A stretch of 64,000 nt of DNA, taken from contig NZ_CP045393.1 of the NCBI RefSeq assembly GCF_009363655.1, positions 1,798,001-1,862,000 of the forward strand, read 5' to 3'. The translations under genes and the position numbers were made by a program. The notes beneath the pieces were generated by a model. That model was not told the origin of the DNA and did no database searches. It saw nothing but the letters and a program-made list of their open reading frames with translations. This document shows, piece after piece, positions 55,382 through 64,000 of the stretch. This DNA comes from Roseovarius sp. THAF27 (lineage in GTDB: Bacteria; Pseudomonadota; Alphaproteobacteria; Rhodobacterales; Rhodobacteraceae). Position 1 is the first letter of the stretch; each line of letters begins with the position of its first letter.

Positions 55382-57864
55382 CCCACCTCGTGCGCTGCCT
55401 GATTGCCGTAGCGCTGTTGATGTCCGGGCTTGCCGCCCCGGTTACCGTGTCACTTGTCGCGACTGCGCCGCCTGCCATGGCACAGTCGCAGGGGTCATCC
55501 ACCGAGATTGACTACGAGGCATGGGACCGGGTGGCATCCCGCGCCGACGAGGCGATCGAGGCCGGTCGTGCCTCGACCAATGCGCTGGAGACCCTGCGCA
55601 GCGAGCTGGCGAATTGGCGACAGCGGTTCCTGGACGAGCAGGACACCAATCGAAACGCGATACAGACAGTGACGCGGCAACTCGAAGCCCTGGGTCCGCC
55701 ACCCGAGGACGGCGAGTCGGAAGTTGCGGAAATCGCCTCGGCGCGCAAGCTTCTCAACGATCGCATGGCGCGGTTGCGTGAACCTGTACGCTTGGCCGAA
55801 CTGGCTCATACCCGCGCCGACGGATTGATCCAAGGGATCGACGCGATCATCCGGGAGCGTCAGAGAGACGAGATTATGCAATTCGGGCCGTCTCCGCTGA
55901 ACCCGGTCCATTGGCCGGAAGGGCTGGCCGCGCTCGGCAGTACCTTCGCAGCCCTCAGATCCGAAGCCGACGCAGCCTGGCGCAATCCGATCCAGCGCGA
56001 TGAAACCAGGAAGGATATTCCGGTCATCCTCGTCCTGTCGGCGATCGGCCTCGTGCTGGTCGGCAGGGGACGAAAATGGACACACGCCCTGACGCGCAAG
56101 ATACTCGGAGAAGACCCGGGCGCGGCGCGCTGGATCATCGGTTTCATAGTCTCGATGGGTAGCCTGTTCCTGCCCTTTTTCGGGGTCTATTTCCTGATCG
56201 AAGCGCTTTCAAGCAGTGGCTTTGTGGGATTGCGCGGCGGACGGATTCTGGACGTGTTCGGGCCGCTGGTCTTCGCATTCCTTCTGGCGCGTTGGCTTGC
56301 CTCGCGCGTTTTCCCGGCAAAGGAAGCGCGCACGTTACCTCTGAACCTGTCGCCGCAAAGCCGCCGCAAGGGTCGGTTCTACGGGATGCTTCTCGGCGGA
56401 TTGGCCGCGGGAAGCTTCTTTCTGCAACAGGTCGGCGAGATCGCGCAATGGAGCAGGCCTGCCTCGGTCGTGATCCTGTACCCGTTGATGGTCTTGTGCT
56501 GCCTCCTCGTGTTCCGGATTGCGAATCTGTTGCGCGAACATGTGAAGGCCGATGCCGAGGATGACGGTGAGGAAACCTACCGCTCGCGCATGACTGGCAT
56601 CCTGGCCTTTCTCATGACCGCACTGGCCATCATTGTGCCGGTGCTCGGCGCGGTGGGCTATTTCCGGCTGGCGCAGGCCCTGCTGTATCCTTCGCTGGGT
56701 TCGATTGAGCTTCTGGCGATGCTGCTTGTGTTGCAGCGTGTCGTGGTCGAGGTCTACGTCCTTATCACCAAGAACCGTGCCGGTGCGGCCGAATCTTTGA
56801 TCCCGATCCTGGCCGGGGTGGTTCTGGTTGTTCTCTCATTGCCGATTTTCGCGCTTTTGTGGGGCGCTCGGGTTGCAGACCTGACGGAACTTTACAGCCG
56901 GGCCGCCGAAGGTTTTTTTATCGGTGAGACGCGGATATCGCCCACGATATTTCTTACATTCGCGTTCATTTTCGTACTGGGCTACTTCGCCACGCGTCTT
57001 TTACAGGGGGCGCTGAAGAATACCATCCTGCCCAAGACCAGGATCGACACCGGCGGCCGCCATGCCATCCTCTCCGGTGTGGGGTATGTCGGGATATTCC
57101 TTGCAGCCGTGATCGCCATTACCAGCGCGGGCATCGACCTAACCGCCCTCGGCTATGTCGCCGGGGCATTGTCCGTCGGTATCGGGTTCGGTCTGCAGAA
57201 CGTCGTGTCCAATTTCGTCAGCGGTATCATTCTGCTGGTGGAGCGTCCCATTTCCGAAGGCGACTGGATCGAGGTCGGCGGCATTCACGGCAACGTCAAG
57301 GATATCTCTGTGCGCTCGACGATCATCCAGACCTTTGACCGCTCGGACGTGATTGTCCCGAATGCCGATCTGGTGTCGGGCCGCGTGACGAACTATACCC
57401 GCGGCAACACCGTCGGGCGTCTTATCGTGCCGGTCGGCGTGGCCTATGGAACAGACACCGAGAGGGTCGACAGGATCCTGCAGGAAATCGCGGAGGCGCA
57501 CCCGCTGGTGTTGTTGAACCCGCCGCCCTTTGTGGTGTTCCGCGGTTTCGGTGCCGACTCACTGGATTTCGAGATCCGGGCGATCCTGCGTGACGTCAAC
57601 TATATCCTGACCGTGCATTCGGAGATGAACCATCAGATTGCACACCGTTTCGCGGAAGCCGGAATAGAAATACCGTTCGCCCAGCGCGACATCTGGATCC
57701 GCAATGCCGAGGTCCTGAACGGCGGGACCCGCGAAGACGGGGTGGCTGCGCAAGCCACCAAGCCGTCCAGCCCCAACGTTCCGACTGCCCCACGCCAAAA
57801 GGACGAGCCACCGGACATGGACGGCGACGCCGATGGCGGCGGCGGAGCGGGAGACGGCCGTTGA
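55378..57864 (+). CDS. Large MscS-family mechanosensitive channel (DUF3772-type)
   Basis: An 828-residue protein: signal peptide (about 1-37, ending PPAMAQ), a periplasmic helical region (DUF3772-like, about 45-200), about ten membrane segments and a C-terminal MscS core (GVGFGLQNVVSNFVSGIILL near 602-621, then ERPISEGDWIEV). It opens under osmotic down-shock to release solutes. The tail after residue about 775 is disordered and rich in Gly, Asp and Pro. It is translationally coupled to cysK. Confidence 0.9.
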   Translation: MTHLVRCLIAVALLMSGLAAPVTVSLVATAPPAMAQSQGSSTEIDYEAWDRVASRADEAIEAGRASTNALETLRSELANWRQRFLDEQDTNRNAIQTVTRQLEALGPPPEDGESEVAEIASARKLLNDRMARLREPVRLAELAHTRADGLIQGIDAIIRERQRDEIMQFGPSPLNPVHWPEGLAALGSTFAALRSEADAAWRNPIQRDETRKDIPVILVLSAIGLVLVGRGRKWTHALTRKILGEDPGAARWIIGFIVSMGSLFLPFFGVYFLIEALSSSGFVGLRGGRILDVFGPLVFAFLLARWLASRVFPAKEARTLPLNLSPQSRRKGRFYGMLLGGLAAGSFFLQQVGEIAQWSRPASVVILYPLMVLCCLLVFRIANLLREHVKADAEDDGEETYRSRMTGILAFLMTALAIIVPVLGAVGYFRLAQALLYPSLGSIELLAMLLVLQRVVVEVYVLITKNRAGAAESLIPILAGVVLVVLSLPIFALLWGARVADLTELYSRAAEGFFIGETRISPTIFLTFAFIFVLGYFATRLLQGALKNTILPKTRIDTGGRHAILSGVGYVGIFLAAVIAITSAGIDLTALGYVAGALSVGIGFGLQNVVSNFVSGIILLVERPISEGDWIEVGGIHGNVKDISVRSTIIQTFDRSDVIVPNADLVSGRVTNYTRGNTVGRLIVPVGVAYGTDTERVDRILQEIAEAHPLVLLNPPPFVVFRGFGADSLDFEIRAILRDVNYILTVHSEMNHQIAHRFAEAGIEIPFAQRDIWIRNAEVLNGGTREDGVAAQATKPSSPNVPTAPRQKDEPPDMDGDADGGGGAGDGR

Positions 57865-57957
57865 TCGGCTTTGCAGGATGGCCGTGCTCCGAGGGTGCGG
57901 TCACGCGCAAGAAAGCGCTTGAACTGGACTTGTCGCTGACGATAAAGAGGCCAGACC

Positions 57958-58047
57958 GGAGAGGTGGCCGAGTGGTCGAAGGCGCACGCCTGGAACGCGT
58001 GTAGGCGGGAAACCGTCTCCAGGGTTCGAATCCCTGTCTCTCCGCCA
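57958..58047 (+). tRNA. tRNA-Ser (anticodon GGA)
   Basis: A 90-base tRNA with GGAGAGG acceptor, D arm GGCCGAGTGG, anticodon loop CTGGAAC, a long variable arm as expected for serine, T arm GGTTCGAATCC and an encoded CCA end. Its 3' edge (58040-58053) is repeated at 62164-62177, so it is a likely integration site. Confidence 0.95.
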
Positions 58048-58053
58048 CTTGCC
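58040..58053 (+). other. Candidate attL at tRNA-Ser 3' edge
   Basis: CTCCGCCACTTGCC, covering the last tRNA bases, the CCA and six bases beyond. The same 14 bases occur in the same orientation at 62164-62177. Confidence 0.5.
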
Positions 58054-58342
58054 CTCGCGAAAGCGTTCTCCCCTTCCGGTTGCGGACTGATTTTTCCGTT
58101 GTTTTCGAGAGTTATGCGGGAGAGGCTGAGCACTGGCCCCGGCGCGAGGAGGCCCGGAAGCGGTCTCTCAGGGCCGATAGTCTCTGGACCTGATGACTGC
58201 GCCGATTTGGTGAATAGCCTTTCAAGGGGCTGATAATAAATACCATTCCAAACGCGCTACCTGTTGCCTTCGATTTCGGTCGCGATTGACTAATAGCGAC
58301 TAACGTCAAACCGTATCGGCCTTTGGTTTGATCCGGAACTTC
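58054..58342. other. Region between tRNA-Ser and the IS element, no gene recognised
   Basis: About 290 bases, less GC-rich than the flanking genes, without a supported gene. No remaining part of the Imm7-like gene could be found here. Confidence 0.4.
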
Positions 58343-58404
58343 TGACCTGCTCCCCCGAAATGTCCTCGATTTAAGGTTAGCCTGTTCTCCAACGAAGGAG
58401 ACAG

Positions 58405-58674
58405 ATGATGAAGAGAAGCCGTTTCAGCGAAGAGCAGATCATAGGCATCCTGAAGGAGCACCAGGCTGGTTTCGGTGCGAAGGAGCTGTGTCGCAAGCAC
58501 GGGATCAGCGACGCCACGTTCTACAAGTGGCGGTCGAGGTATGGCGGCATGGAGGTGTCTGACGCCCGGCGTCTGAAGGCATTGGAGGCTGAGAACGCGA
58601 AGCTGAAGAAGATGCTGGCGGAGCAGATGCTCGACGTTGCCACCCTGAAAGAGATGCTCGGAAAAAACTTCTGA
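58405..58674 (+). CDS. IS3-family transposase OrfA
   Basis: An 89-residue protein with a helix-turn-helix ([35 protein letters not shown]) and a leucine-zipper-like end ([20 protein letters not shown]). It binds the element's ends. The reading frame can shift at the A6 run into orfB, the usual IS3 mechanism. Confidence 0.92.
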   Translation: MMKRSRFSEEQIIGILKEHQAGFGAKELCRKHGISDATFYKWRSRYGGMEVSDARRLKALEAENAKLKKMLAEQMLDVATLKEMLGKNF

Positions 58675-58697
58675 AGCCCGGTTCGAGGAGGAATGCC

Positions 58698-59516
58698 GTG
58701 GGCTGGGCTATGAAGACCAAGGGCTACAATCAGCGACGCGCCTGTGCGCTGGCCGGGATCGAACCGCGTGTGTATCGGCGCAAGACGAAGCGACCGCAGG
58801 ACACAGAGCTGCGCGCTCGGATGAAGGAACTGGCTTCTGAACGGCGGCGGTTCGGGTATCGTCGGCTGCATATTCTGCTAAGGCGCGAAGGCTGGGAGCT
58901 CAATTGGAAGAAGCTCTATCGTGTCTACCGCGAAGAAGGGTTAACCGTTCGTAAACGGGGCGGTCGCAAGCGTGCGGTGGGCACTAGAACGCCGATGGCG
59001 ATACCGCAGGGACCGAACCAGCGGTGGTCACTCGACTTCATGTCCGACGCGCTTGAGGACGGTCGCAGGTTCCGGGTGCTGAACGTCATTGACGACTTCA
59101 CCCGGGAATGCCTGGCAGCTGTCGTCGACACATCAATCGGCGGTGCACGTGTCGCCCGCGAGCTGGACCGTATCGCAGAACTGCGCGGCTACCCTTGCAT
59201 GGTGGTCAGCGACAACGGCACCGAGCTGACCTCGAATGCGATGCTGAAATGGCAGGAGAACCGCAAGGTCGACTGGCATTACATTGCTCCCGGCAAGCCG
59301 ATGCAGAATGGCTTGGTCGAGAGCTTCAACGGCCGGATGCGCGAGGAATGCCTTAACGAGCATCTGTTCCCGTCTCTGCGCCATGCCTGCCGCATGATTG
59401 CGGCATGGCGCGAAGACTACAATCAACACCGCCCGCATTCGAGCCTCGACGGGCTCACGCCGCGGGAGTATCACCAACGGTCAGAAGAGGACCAAACCCT
59501 GAACAGAGCTAACTGA
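58698..59516 (+). CDS. IS3-family transposase OrfB (DDE integrase)
   Basis: A 272-residue integrase with the DDE triad in [17 protein letters not shown] and GLVESFNGR. It is in the -1 frame relative to OrfA; GTG at 58698 is the nominal start, but it is probably made as an OrfAB fusion by frameshifting at 58662-58667. The reading frame is complete, so the element may be active. Confidence 0.92.
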   Translation: MGWAMKTKGYNQRRACALAGIEPRVYRRKTKRPQDTELRARMKELASERRRFGYRRLHILLRREGWELNWKKLYRVYREEGLTVRKRGGRKRAVGTRTPMAIPQGPNQRWSLDFMSDALEDGRRFRVLNVIDDFTRECLAAVVDTSIGGARVARELDRIAELRGYPCMVVSDNGTELTSNAMLKWQENRKVDWHYIAPGKPMQNGLVESFNGRMREECLNEHLFPSLRHACRMIAAWREDYNQHRPHSSLDGLTPREYHQRSEEDQTLNRAN

Positions 59517-59545
59517 TAAATGTGGACTCCAAGGGGAGCAGGTCA

Positions 59546-59747
59546 CCATTTCTCGATGATTAAAGTTTCCATTTATCAGCAGGCTATTAATCCCGTTCTG
59601 CGACATTAGCTTTGCAGCCAGATTGAAATCGCTCAACTTACTGATAGCCTGCTCAATTTGCGAAATTGCAGAAGACAACACTTCATCAGATTCATCTTGT
59701 TCGCGAAACGCTTCTCTGATTGTAGACCAGCCATGCAGTTCTATCAT
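59546..59747 (-). pseudogene. Imm7-like immunity protein gene, truncated by the IS element
   Basis: The first 67 residues are left: MIELHGWSTIREAFREQDES, a helical section, then INSLLINGNFNHRE, which resembles Imm7 immunity proteins (E-HGW start, NG-NHR core). The IS end at 59545 removes the C-terminal part, and the following residues are encoded by the IS. Imm7 proteins protect against polymorphic toxins; no toxin gene was recognised next to it. The family call is from the motif only. Confidence 0.5.
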
Positions 59748-60137
59748 GCTCAGCTCAGCTTAGGCGCTGCCCTCAATTCATTTTCCCAATACTAGTCATT
59801 TTTCGGCGCAGAAGGAACGTCAGCTTTGTCCGCACAGCTGACGTTGGTCCGAAAGCTGGCACATACTCGCTCCCGCTACATTACTACCGGTCATAAGGTC
59901 CGCTAGATACTGCCTCGCGGCCCATAAAACCTTCCGCTTACTGCGAAAGCAAAGTACGATGATTGCGACCTCACACCATCCGTGACAAACTGGACGAACG
60001 TCATAGACCGGTGCCGCTCCCACAGCTAGTTTGAATATCTAGATGGACCGAGGCTCAATCCTGCATTAGGCATCAAGAACGGCCACTCGGTGTCTTAGTC
60101 CCGGAGGGCCTCCTTAGTAGGGAAAACGCATCAAGTG
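59748..60137. other. Intergenic region, no gene recognised
   Basis: About 390 bases, clearly richer in A and T than the flanks. Short open frames lack support. It may be decayed island DNA. Confidence 0.45.
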
Positions 60138-61277
60138 ATGAGCAGACGGATACAAATAACAAGACGCAACTTTGGGCTTGGGGCGATTGCTTTGGGCGTA
60201 TCCGCCTGTGGCAGTTCAGGGCCAGGCACGGTCAGATCCACCATTCCGAGTGGTCTTCCGGCCGATCTCAGGCCCGTACCAAATGTAACTTACGATGCTT
60301 GGGTTGCTTCCTTCCGCGAGCGCGCAGCGACGAAAGGCATTTCACAAAGCACTCTCGCCTCGGCTTTCCGTGATACCGGCTATCTACCGGGGGTTGTTAC
60401 GCGGGACCGTAATCAGACCGAGTTCAAACGCAGCCTGGAGGACTACCTCGCGATTGCCGCCTCGGAGGAGCGGGTCCAAAAGGGACGGGCCGCCTTTGCT
60501 CGCCATCGCGGAACGCTAATGGCGCTTGAAGATCGCTATGGTGTGGATGCCTATATCATCGCCGCTATCTGGGGCTTGGAAAGCTTCTACGGTGAAAGGC
60601 GGGGGGAGGTGCCTGTGATATCGGCCACTTCGACCTTGGCATTTGATGGTCGACGCGGGCAGTTCTTCGAACAGCAGCTGATCGCGGCACTGCGCATTGT
60701 TCAGAATGGCGATACTCCGGCCAGCCGGATGACGGGTAGCTGGGCAGGGGCGATGGGCCACACCCAGTTCATCCCAACATCTTACCTGCAATTTGCTGTT
60801 GATTACACTGGCGATGGACGGCGCGACATCTGGTCTGATGACCCCAGCGATGCTTTGGCCTCTGCGGCCGCTTATCTGCAACGCAATGGTTGGCAGCGCG
60901 GTGTTCGCTGGGGGTCTGAGACAAGCAATGGGTCACTTCAGCCACAGCCCGGCGGCCCACGCTTCGCCACCACGCGCAATTTCAGTGTGATCAAGCGCTA
61001 TAACAACTCGGACGCCTATGCGATCGGCGTCGGGCATTTGTCCGACCGTATTCGCGGCGGTGGTCCTTTGCGGACGGCGTTCCCACCCGATGCCAACGGC
61101 CTAACCAAGGCTGATCGAGTGCGCCTGCAGAAGCGTCTGACTGCGCGTGGTTTCGATACCCAGGGCGCGGATGGTGTGATTGGTCGCGACACGGAGGCTG
61201 CAATCCGCGCCTACCAAGAAAGCCGCGGCCTACCTGTGACAGGCACTCCATCGCAAGGGTTGCTTCAAAGCCTGTAG
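60138..61277 (+). CDS. Lytic murein transglycosylase (MltB-type) with peptidoglycan-binding domain
   Basis: A 379-residue exported enzyme. The N-terminus has both a Tat-like motif (TRRNFG) and a lipobox ending at Cys24 (GVSAC), so it is probably a lipoprotein. The SLT_2 domain (about 45-300) has the catalytic Glu148 in WGLESFYGE and GAMGHTQFIPTSYL. A PG_binding_1 domain lies at the C-terminus (about 315-378). It cuts the glycan strand to form anhydromuramic acid ends. No good ribosome-binding site; a GTG 3 bases upstream is an alternative start. Confidence 0.85.
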   Translation: MSRRIQITRRNFGLGAIALGVSACGSSGPGTVRSTIPSGLPADLRPVPNVTYDAWVASFRERAATKGISQSTLASAFRDTGYLPGVVTRDRNQTEFKRSLEDYLAIAASEERVQKGRAAFARHRGTLMALEDRYGVDAYIIAAIWGLESFYGERRGEVPVISATSTLAFDGRRGQFFEQQLIAALRIVQNGDTPASRMTGSWAGAMGHTQFIPTSYLQFAVDYTGDGRRDIWSDDPSDALASAAAYLQRNGWQRGVRWGSETSNGSLQPQPGGPRFATTRNFSVIKRYNNSDAYAIGVGHLSDRIRGGGPLRTAFPPDANGLTKADRVRLQKRLTARGFDTQGADGVIGRDTEAAIRAYQESRGLPVTGTPSQGLLQSL

Positions 61278-61849
61278 CAGTGCGGCTCTCTCCGGCATGT
61301 TGCGGCACTCAGGCAGACCTTTACGCGATAGATATAGGTGAACCCGAAGACGCTTAGCTAGTCGTTGTTGAGCCTCCGTTACCAAAACGCCTCAGAACTC
61401 CGAAGTACTCTGGCGACGGACATGTAGCTCATTTCTAGATGGCATAGGCCGTTGCCGAAGCTCCATCGCAGACAGGTCAAGAATTAAAGCTTGCAGCAAA
61501 GCACGGGTACCCTCAAAACCGTATTGTAGTCGAACTGGTTAGCTACCGGCCCACTGCCGACATTCAACGGATTAAGAATTCCGCACTGCAGCGAGCGCTT
61601 ATCAGAACCTTCTGTCATGCTAGATCAAATTATCCAACTGCACACTCGCTTCTCGGGTGAGGCTTTCGGCGGAAGTTTATGCTGTATGGAAACCGATATG
61701 GTGGGCGATCAATCGTGACCATTCAGACGCGAGAGTGCTTTCGCAATCGTAGACTCGCTCGGCGCTTCGAATTGCCGGATTGACCTCGAATGCGGCAGCA
61801 AGCGCCTTCGCCCAAGCGATTTCACTATGACCCGGGACAAACGTGGCTT
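61278..61849. other. Region without a supported gene
   Basis: About 570 bases after the transglycosylase gene. The minus-strand frame that continues from the transposase fragment (to about 61677) reads an unclassified tail. No promoter, RNA or repeat was recognised. It is probably decayed DNA inside the island. Confidence 0.4.
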
Positions 61850-61988
61850 CTGCACCTGCGCTTGTTTTCAGGCCAACCAGCCAGCCCAGCATCGGCCCGG
61901 TGCCGTAGGCGGTATCCGCGATCAGTCGTTGAGGAGTCAGGTCGACCTTCGCCGTCACTCGGTTCAGCATCGTCTTGGTTGCGGAATT
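61850..61988 (-). pseudogene. IS1182-family transposase fragment
   Basis: About 45 residues read ATKTMLNRVTAKVDLTPQR then LIADTAYGTGPMLGWLV, which match the catalytic middle of IS1182-type transposases. A stop codon precedes it and the sequence becomes unrelated after it. It is a remnant. Confidence 0.6.
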
Positions 61989-62163
61989 GAATCAGCGTGA
62001 TGCCCACCGATCAAGCGAGAGTGTTTCAACAGAATAAGTCCTAAGCGACATGCTCGTTTGGAAAGCTTGATGAAAGTTACGGGTGTACCAGACGGCACTG
62101 TACCGAGTATCCTGCTTTTGGACGCACAGGAACGCGGAGAACGGTCGATGCTGGTCCCGTTCC

Positions 62164-62177
62164 CTCCGCCACTTGCC
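62164..62177 (+). other. Candidate attR, direct repeat of the tRNA-Ser 3' edge
   Basis: Exact copy of 58040-58053. The nine bases before it also match the tRNA copy with three differences, as expected of a partly decayed att site. The DNA between the copies (4.1 kb) holds mobile-element remnants. Confidence 0.5.
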
Positions 62178-62179
62178 AC

Positions 62180-62804
62180 ATCTGCCGATAACCCGCCTTA
62201 CCCTGACAAATCGACGTCCGCGCGCCGACGATCTCGCGCATTTACCATCCCAGGCTTGTTCGGCAACCGATAGGCAGATAGCGGGTCGGACCCGGATTGC
62301 GTCGGGCGACGAAGACCCGGAGGGTTTGGAACGGTTCCCAGAACCTTGCTCGAACCACGGTGTGCCGCCGTGCGTAGATTCCCTACCGCCGAGAACCGGG
62401 TAGGTTTCTTCGGGTGGGTGACAACGAACGCAATGAACACCGGATACCATGGGAGGTGCGCCGAGTTATTCAACGTCGCGCGGCGCCGGCTCTCAAGCGG
62501 CTTGCCGGACCCTTTCACGGTCTGAAGCCATCCATCGCAGGGCAGGGCTCACTGGTCGGCCTGCGCTTGCCGACATGGGTTTCGACGACGGGCACAAGGG
62601 CAGGCGGCGCAACCGTGTCAAACCCTGCAAGACTTGACTTGAGCGACCGCACCGCGTCCAGAGCCACTGAAAATGTCCAGAATCCGCCTACGCAGCATTG
62701 GCAAACGCTTCAAGCGCGGGGGCAGAACGCCACCGACGATGACATCGCCCACCTCACTTTCGGCATGGGCGGACACGACATGGATCGTCCTGACCGACCG
62801 CATG
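62180..62804. other. Region without a supported gene
   Basis: About 620 bases between the putative attR and the end of the flavin oxidoreductase gene. Several frames are open on both strands, but none has a ribosome-binding site or a recognised family. Confidence 0.4.
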
Positions 62805-64000
62805 TCACAGCGCCTTGCACAGCCGCAGCGCGTCGAAGATCGCCGCGTGGGTATTGCGCGAGGCCACGGCGTCTCCGATGCGGAACAAGCGATAGGCGCC
62901 GTCGCGGTTTCGCGTCAGATCCTGCGCGCGGCCTTCGATCAGCGCGTCGTAATCGACTTCCCCCAGGTTGGACGATCCGGGACGCAGATCGAAATAGAGA
63001 TCGTCGAGCGGGCGCGTCCCGTGATTGACGACAACCTGATCGACTTTGCGTTCGCGTTGCACGCCTCCGTAGTCACTGCCGATCGTGGCCAGAAGGGCGT
63101 TGCCCTCGCGGCGCACGGCGTCAAGCCTCCACATCACCGTGAAAGTCACGTCGTGTTTCTGAAGGGTCCGCATGGATGGTGTCAGGGACATGCCCATGAC
63201 CTCGGGTGAGAAACTGCGGTCGCGAGTCATGATCTCGACCTTCGCGCCGGTCGCGGCGATTTTTTCGGCTGCCTGGAGTGCGGCGAAATCACCCGCCTCG
63301 TCGTAGATCAGCACGTTGCTGCCCGGCTGCGAGTCACCCGACAGGATGTCCCAGGCGGTGATCACCAGGTCCTCGCCACCGCCTGGCACCTCGCTGTGGG
63401 GCAATCCACCCGTGGCAATGATCGCGATATCGGGCGCGTGGTCTCGCACGGTGTCTGCGTCAGCCAACGAGTTGAAACGAAAGGAAACGCCCAAACGCTG
63501 ACATTCCTCGAAGCGCCACTGGATCAGTTGGATCATTTCCTTGCGACGGTCTGTCTGCGCGGTCAGGCGAACCTGCCCGCCGGGTTCGTTTGCGGCCTCG
63601 TGCACGACAACCTCGTGCCCGCGCGCCGCCGATACACGGGCGGCTTCCAGACCGGCCGGACCAGCGCCGACGACCAACACTCTGCCGCGGGTGTCCGCAG
63701 GCGGGATCTCGTGAGGCTGCTCGGTTTCGCGCCCCGTGGCAGGGTTGTGAAGGCAAAGTGCCATGCCACCTTGATAGATCCGGTCAAGGCAGTAGTTCGC
63801 GCCCACGCAAGGCCGGATACGCTCCTCTTCTCCGCGCATGATCTTGGCGATGATGTGCGGCTCGGCGATATGGGCACGAGTCATCCCGACCATGTCCAGT
63901 TTGCCGGTGGCGATGGCATGGCGGGCGGTCGCCACGTCCTGGATTTTTGACGCGTGAAAGGTCGGAATCTGCGCCTCGGCACGTATCTCGCCGGCAAAGT
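62805..64000 (-). CDS. FMN/FAD oxidoreductase of the TMADH/DgcA type, 5' end outside the window
   Basis: About 397 C-terminal residues. The window side begins inside the old-yellow-enzyme-like barrel ([20 protein letters not shown], then [13 protein letters not shown]). An iron-sulfur region [19 protein letters not shown] follows, with the second usual Cys replaced by Ala. Then a FAD/NAD domain ([16 protein letters not shown]). The layout matches trimethylamine dehydrogenase and dimethylglycine or N-methylproline demethylases such as DgcA. Its substrate cannot be told, but it fits the demethylation genes at the start of the window. Confidence 0.85.
   Translation of the reverse strand, partial: FAGEIRAEAQIPTFHASKIQDVATARHAIATGKLDMVGMTRAHIAEPHIIAKIMRGEEERIRPCVGANYCLDRIYQGGMALCLHNPATGRETEQPHEIPPADTRGRVLVVGAGPAGLEAARVSAARGHEVVVHEAANEPGGQVRLTAQTDRRKEMIQLIQWRFEECQRLGVSFRFNSLADADTVRDHAPDIAIIATGGLPHSEVPGGGEDLVITAWDILSGDSQPGSNVLIYDEAGDFAALQAAEKIAATGAKVEIMTRDRSFSPEVMGMSLTPSMRTLQKHDVTFTVMWRLDAVRREGNALLATIGSDYGGVQRERKVDQVVVNHGTRPLDDLYFDLRPGSSNLGEVDYDALIEGRAQDLTRNRDGAYRLFRIGDAVASRNTHAAIFDALRLCKAL

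Larger units (their letters stand above)
58343..59545 (+). mobile_element. IS3-family insertion sequence, about 1.2 kb
   Basis: Bounded by perfect 13-bp inverted repeats TGACCTGCTCCCC (58343-58355) and its complement (59533-59545). It holds orfA and orfB, with a run of six A at 58662-58667 that suits programmed -1 frameshifting to give an OrfAB transposase. The flanks do not show a direct duplication, so an adjacent deletion or recombination may have followed insertion. It cuts into an Imm7-like gene on its right. Confidence 0.9.

Noticed and set aside
58054..58342. The missing C-terminal part of the Imm7-like gene on the left of the IS element
   Set aside because: Translation of the left flank in all minus-strand frames gives no convincing continuation; an adjacent deletion is more likely.
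59820..60023. A 67-codon minus-strand frame that could be a toxin remnant next to the immunity gene
   Set aside because: No similarity to any toxin fold could be recognised and there is no ribosome-binding site.
62198..62518. A 106-codon minus-strand frame beyond the putative attR
   Set aside because: No ribosome-binding site or family; overlapping frames on both strands are equally open.

Overview
The window looks like a chromosome segment of a marine Rhodobacteraceae (Roseobacter-group) alphaproteobacterium. The reasons are the high GC content, a trgA-trgB-cysK tellurite locus as in Rhodobacter, a SspB-alpha adaptor, the ATPase inhibitor zeta subunit (DUF1476), DUF4169, an RNase E with a long acidic S1 insertion, Hint-domain RTX proteins and several methylated-amine genes. 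All assignments come from reading the sequence and from family knowledge; no database search was run.

Layout. 1-5422 (minus strand): a partial SAM methyltransferase, a GbcA-like Rieske oxygenase, a polyamine-type ABC transporter (ATPase and two permeases, no binding protein in view) and a second Rieske oxygenase, with a palindromic operator-like site upstream. 5423-6552 is mostly empty. 6553-14151 (plus): two tandem Hint-domain secreted proteins, the first about 1,800 residues with an SdrD-B-like N-terminus, six cadherin-like modules and RTX repeats. 14190-14557 is a degenerate tandem array with an exact 18-bp period. 14654-24507: a MobA-like nucleotidyltransferase, two dimethylglycine/sarcosine dehydrogenase-like flavoproteins flanking a Cys-rich secreted peptide, betaine-homocysteine methyltransferase, an MprF-like protein and DUF1476. 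24667-27170: purC, an inserted HNH gene, purS, purQ. 27249-34413: DctB/DctD-like two-component system, an SDR, RNase E. 34641-38404: thiC with a TPP riboswitch, phasin, TusA-like, CcdA. 38571-43973: hydrolase-like protein plus P450, a small conserved protein, RHH and DUF4169 coupled to fumC, sspB. 44041-48778: ChrA, a DUF2383 remnant, UspA and a BCCT transporter. 48886-57864: aminotransferase V, photolyase, CFA synthase-like, trgA, trgB, cysK, MscS.

57958-62177 has the look of a small decayed island: tRNA-Ser(GGA), a 14-bp direct repeat of its 3' edge about 4.1 kb away, an intact IS3-family element that has truncated an Imm7-like immunity gene, a Tat/lipoprotein lytic transglycosylase and an IS1182 transposase fragment. 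The window ends inside a DgcA/TMADH-like flavin oxidoreductase on the minus strand.

Functional theme. BCCT uptake, GbcA-like Rieske oxygenases, BHMT, two GcvT-fused dehydrogenases and the terminal flavin oxidoreductase together would cover import and stepwise demethylation of glycine betaine or related N-methylated compounds, feeding one-carbon metabolism and methionine. A second theme is stress: tellurite/cysteine, UspA, photolyase, cyclopropane lipids, MscS and ChrA. The parts most worth following up are the 18-bp array, the Cys-rich peptide, the tRNA-Ser island with its broken immunity gene, the HNH gene inside the pur operon, the DctD homologue without a GAFTGA loop and the double hairpin at 41180-41229.
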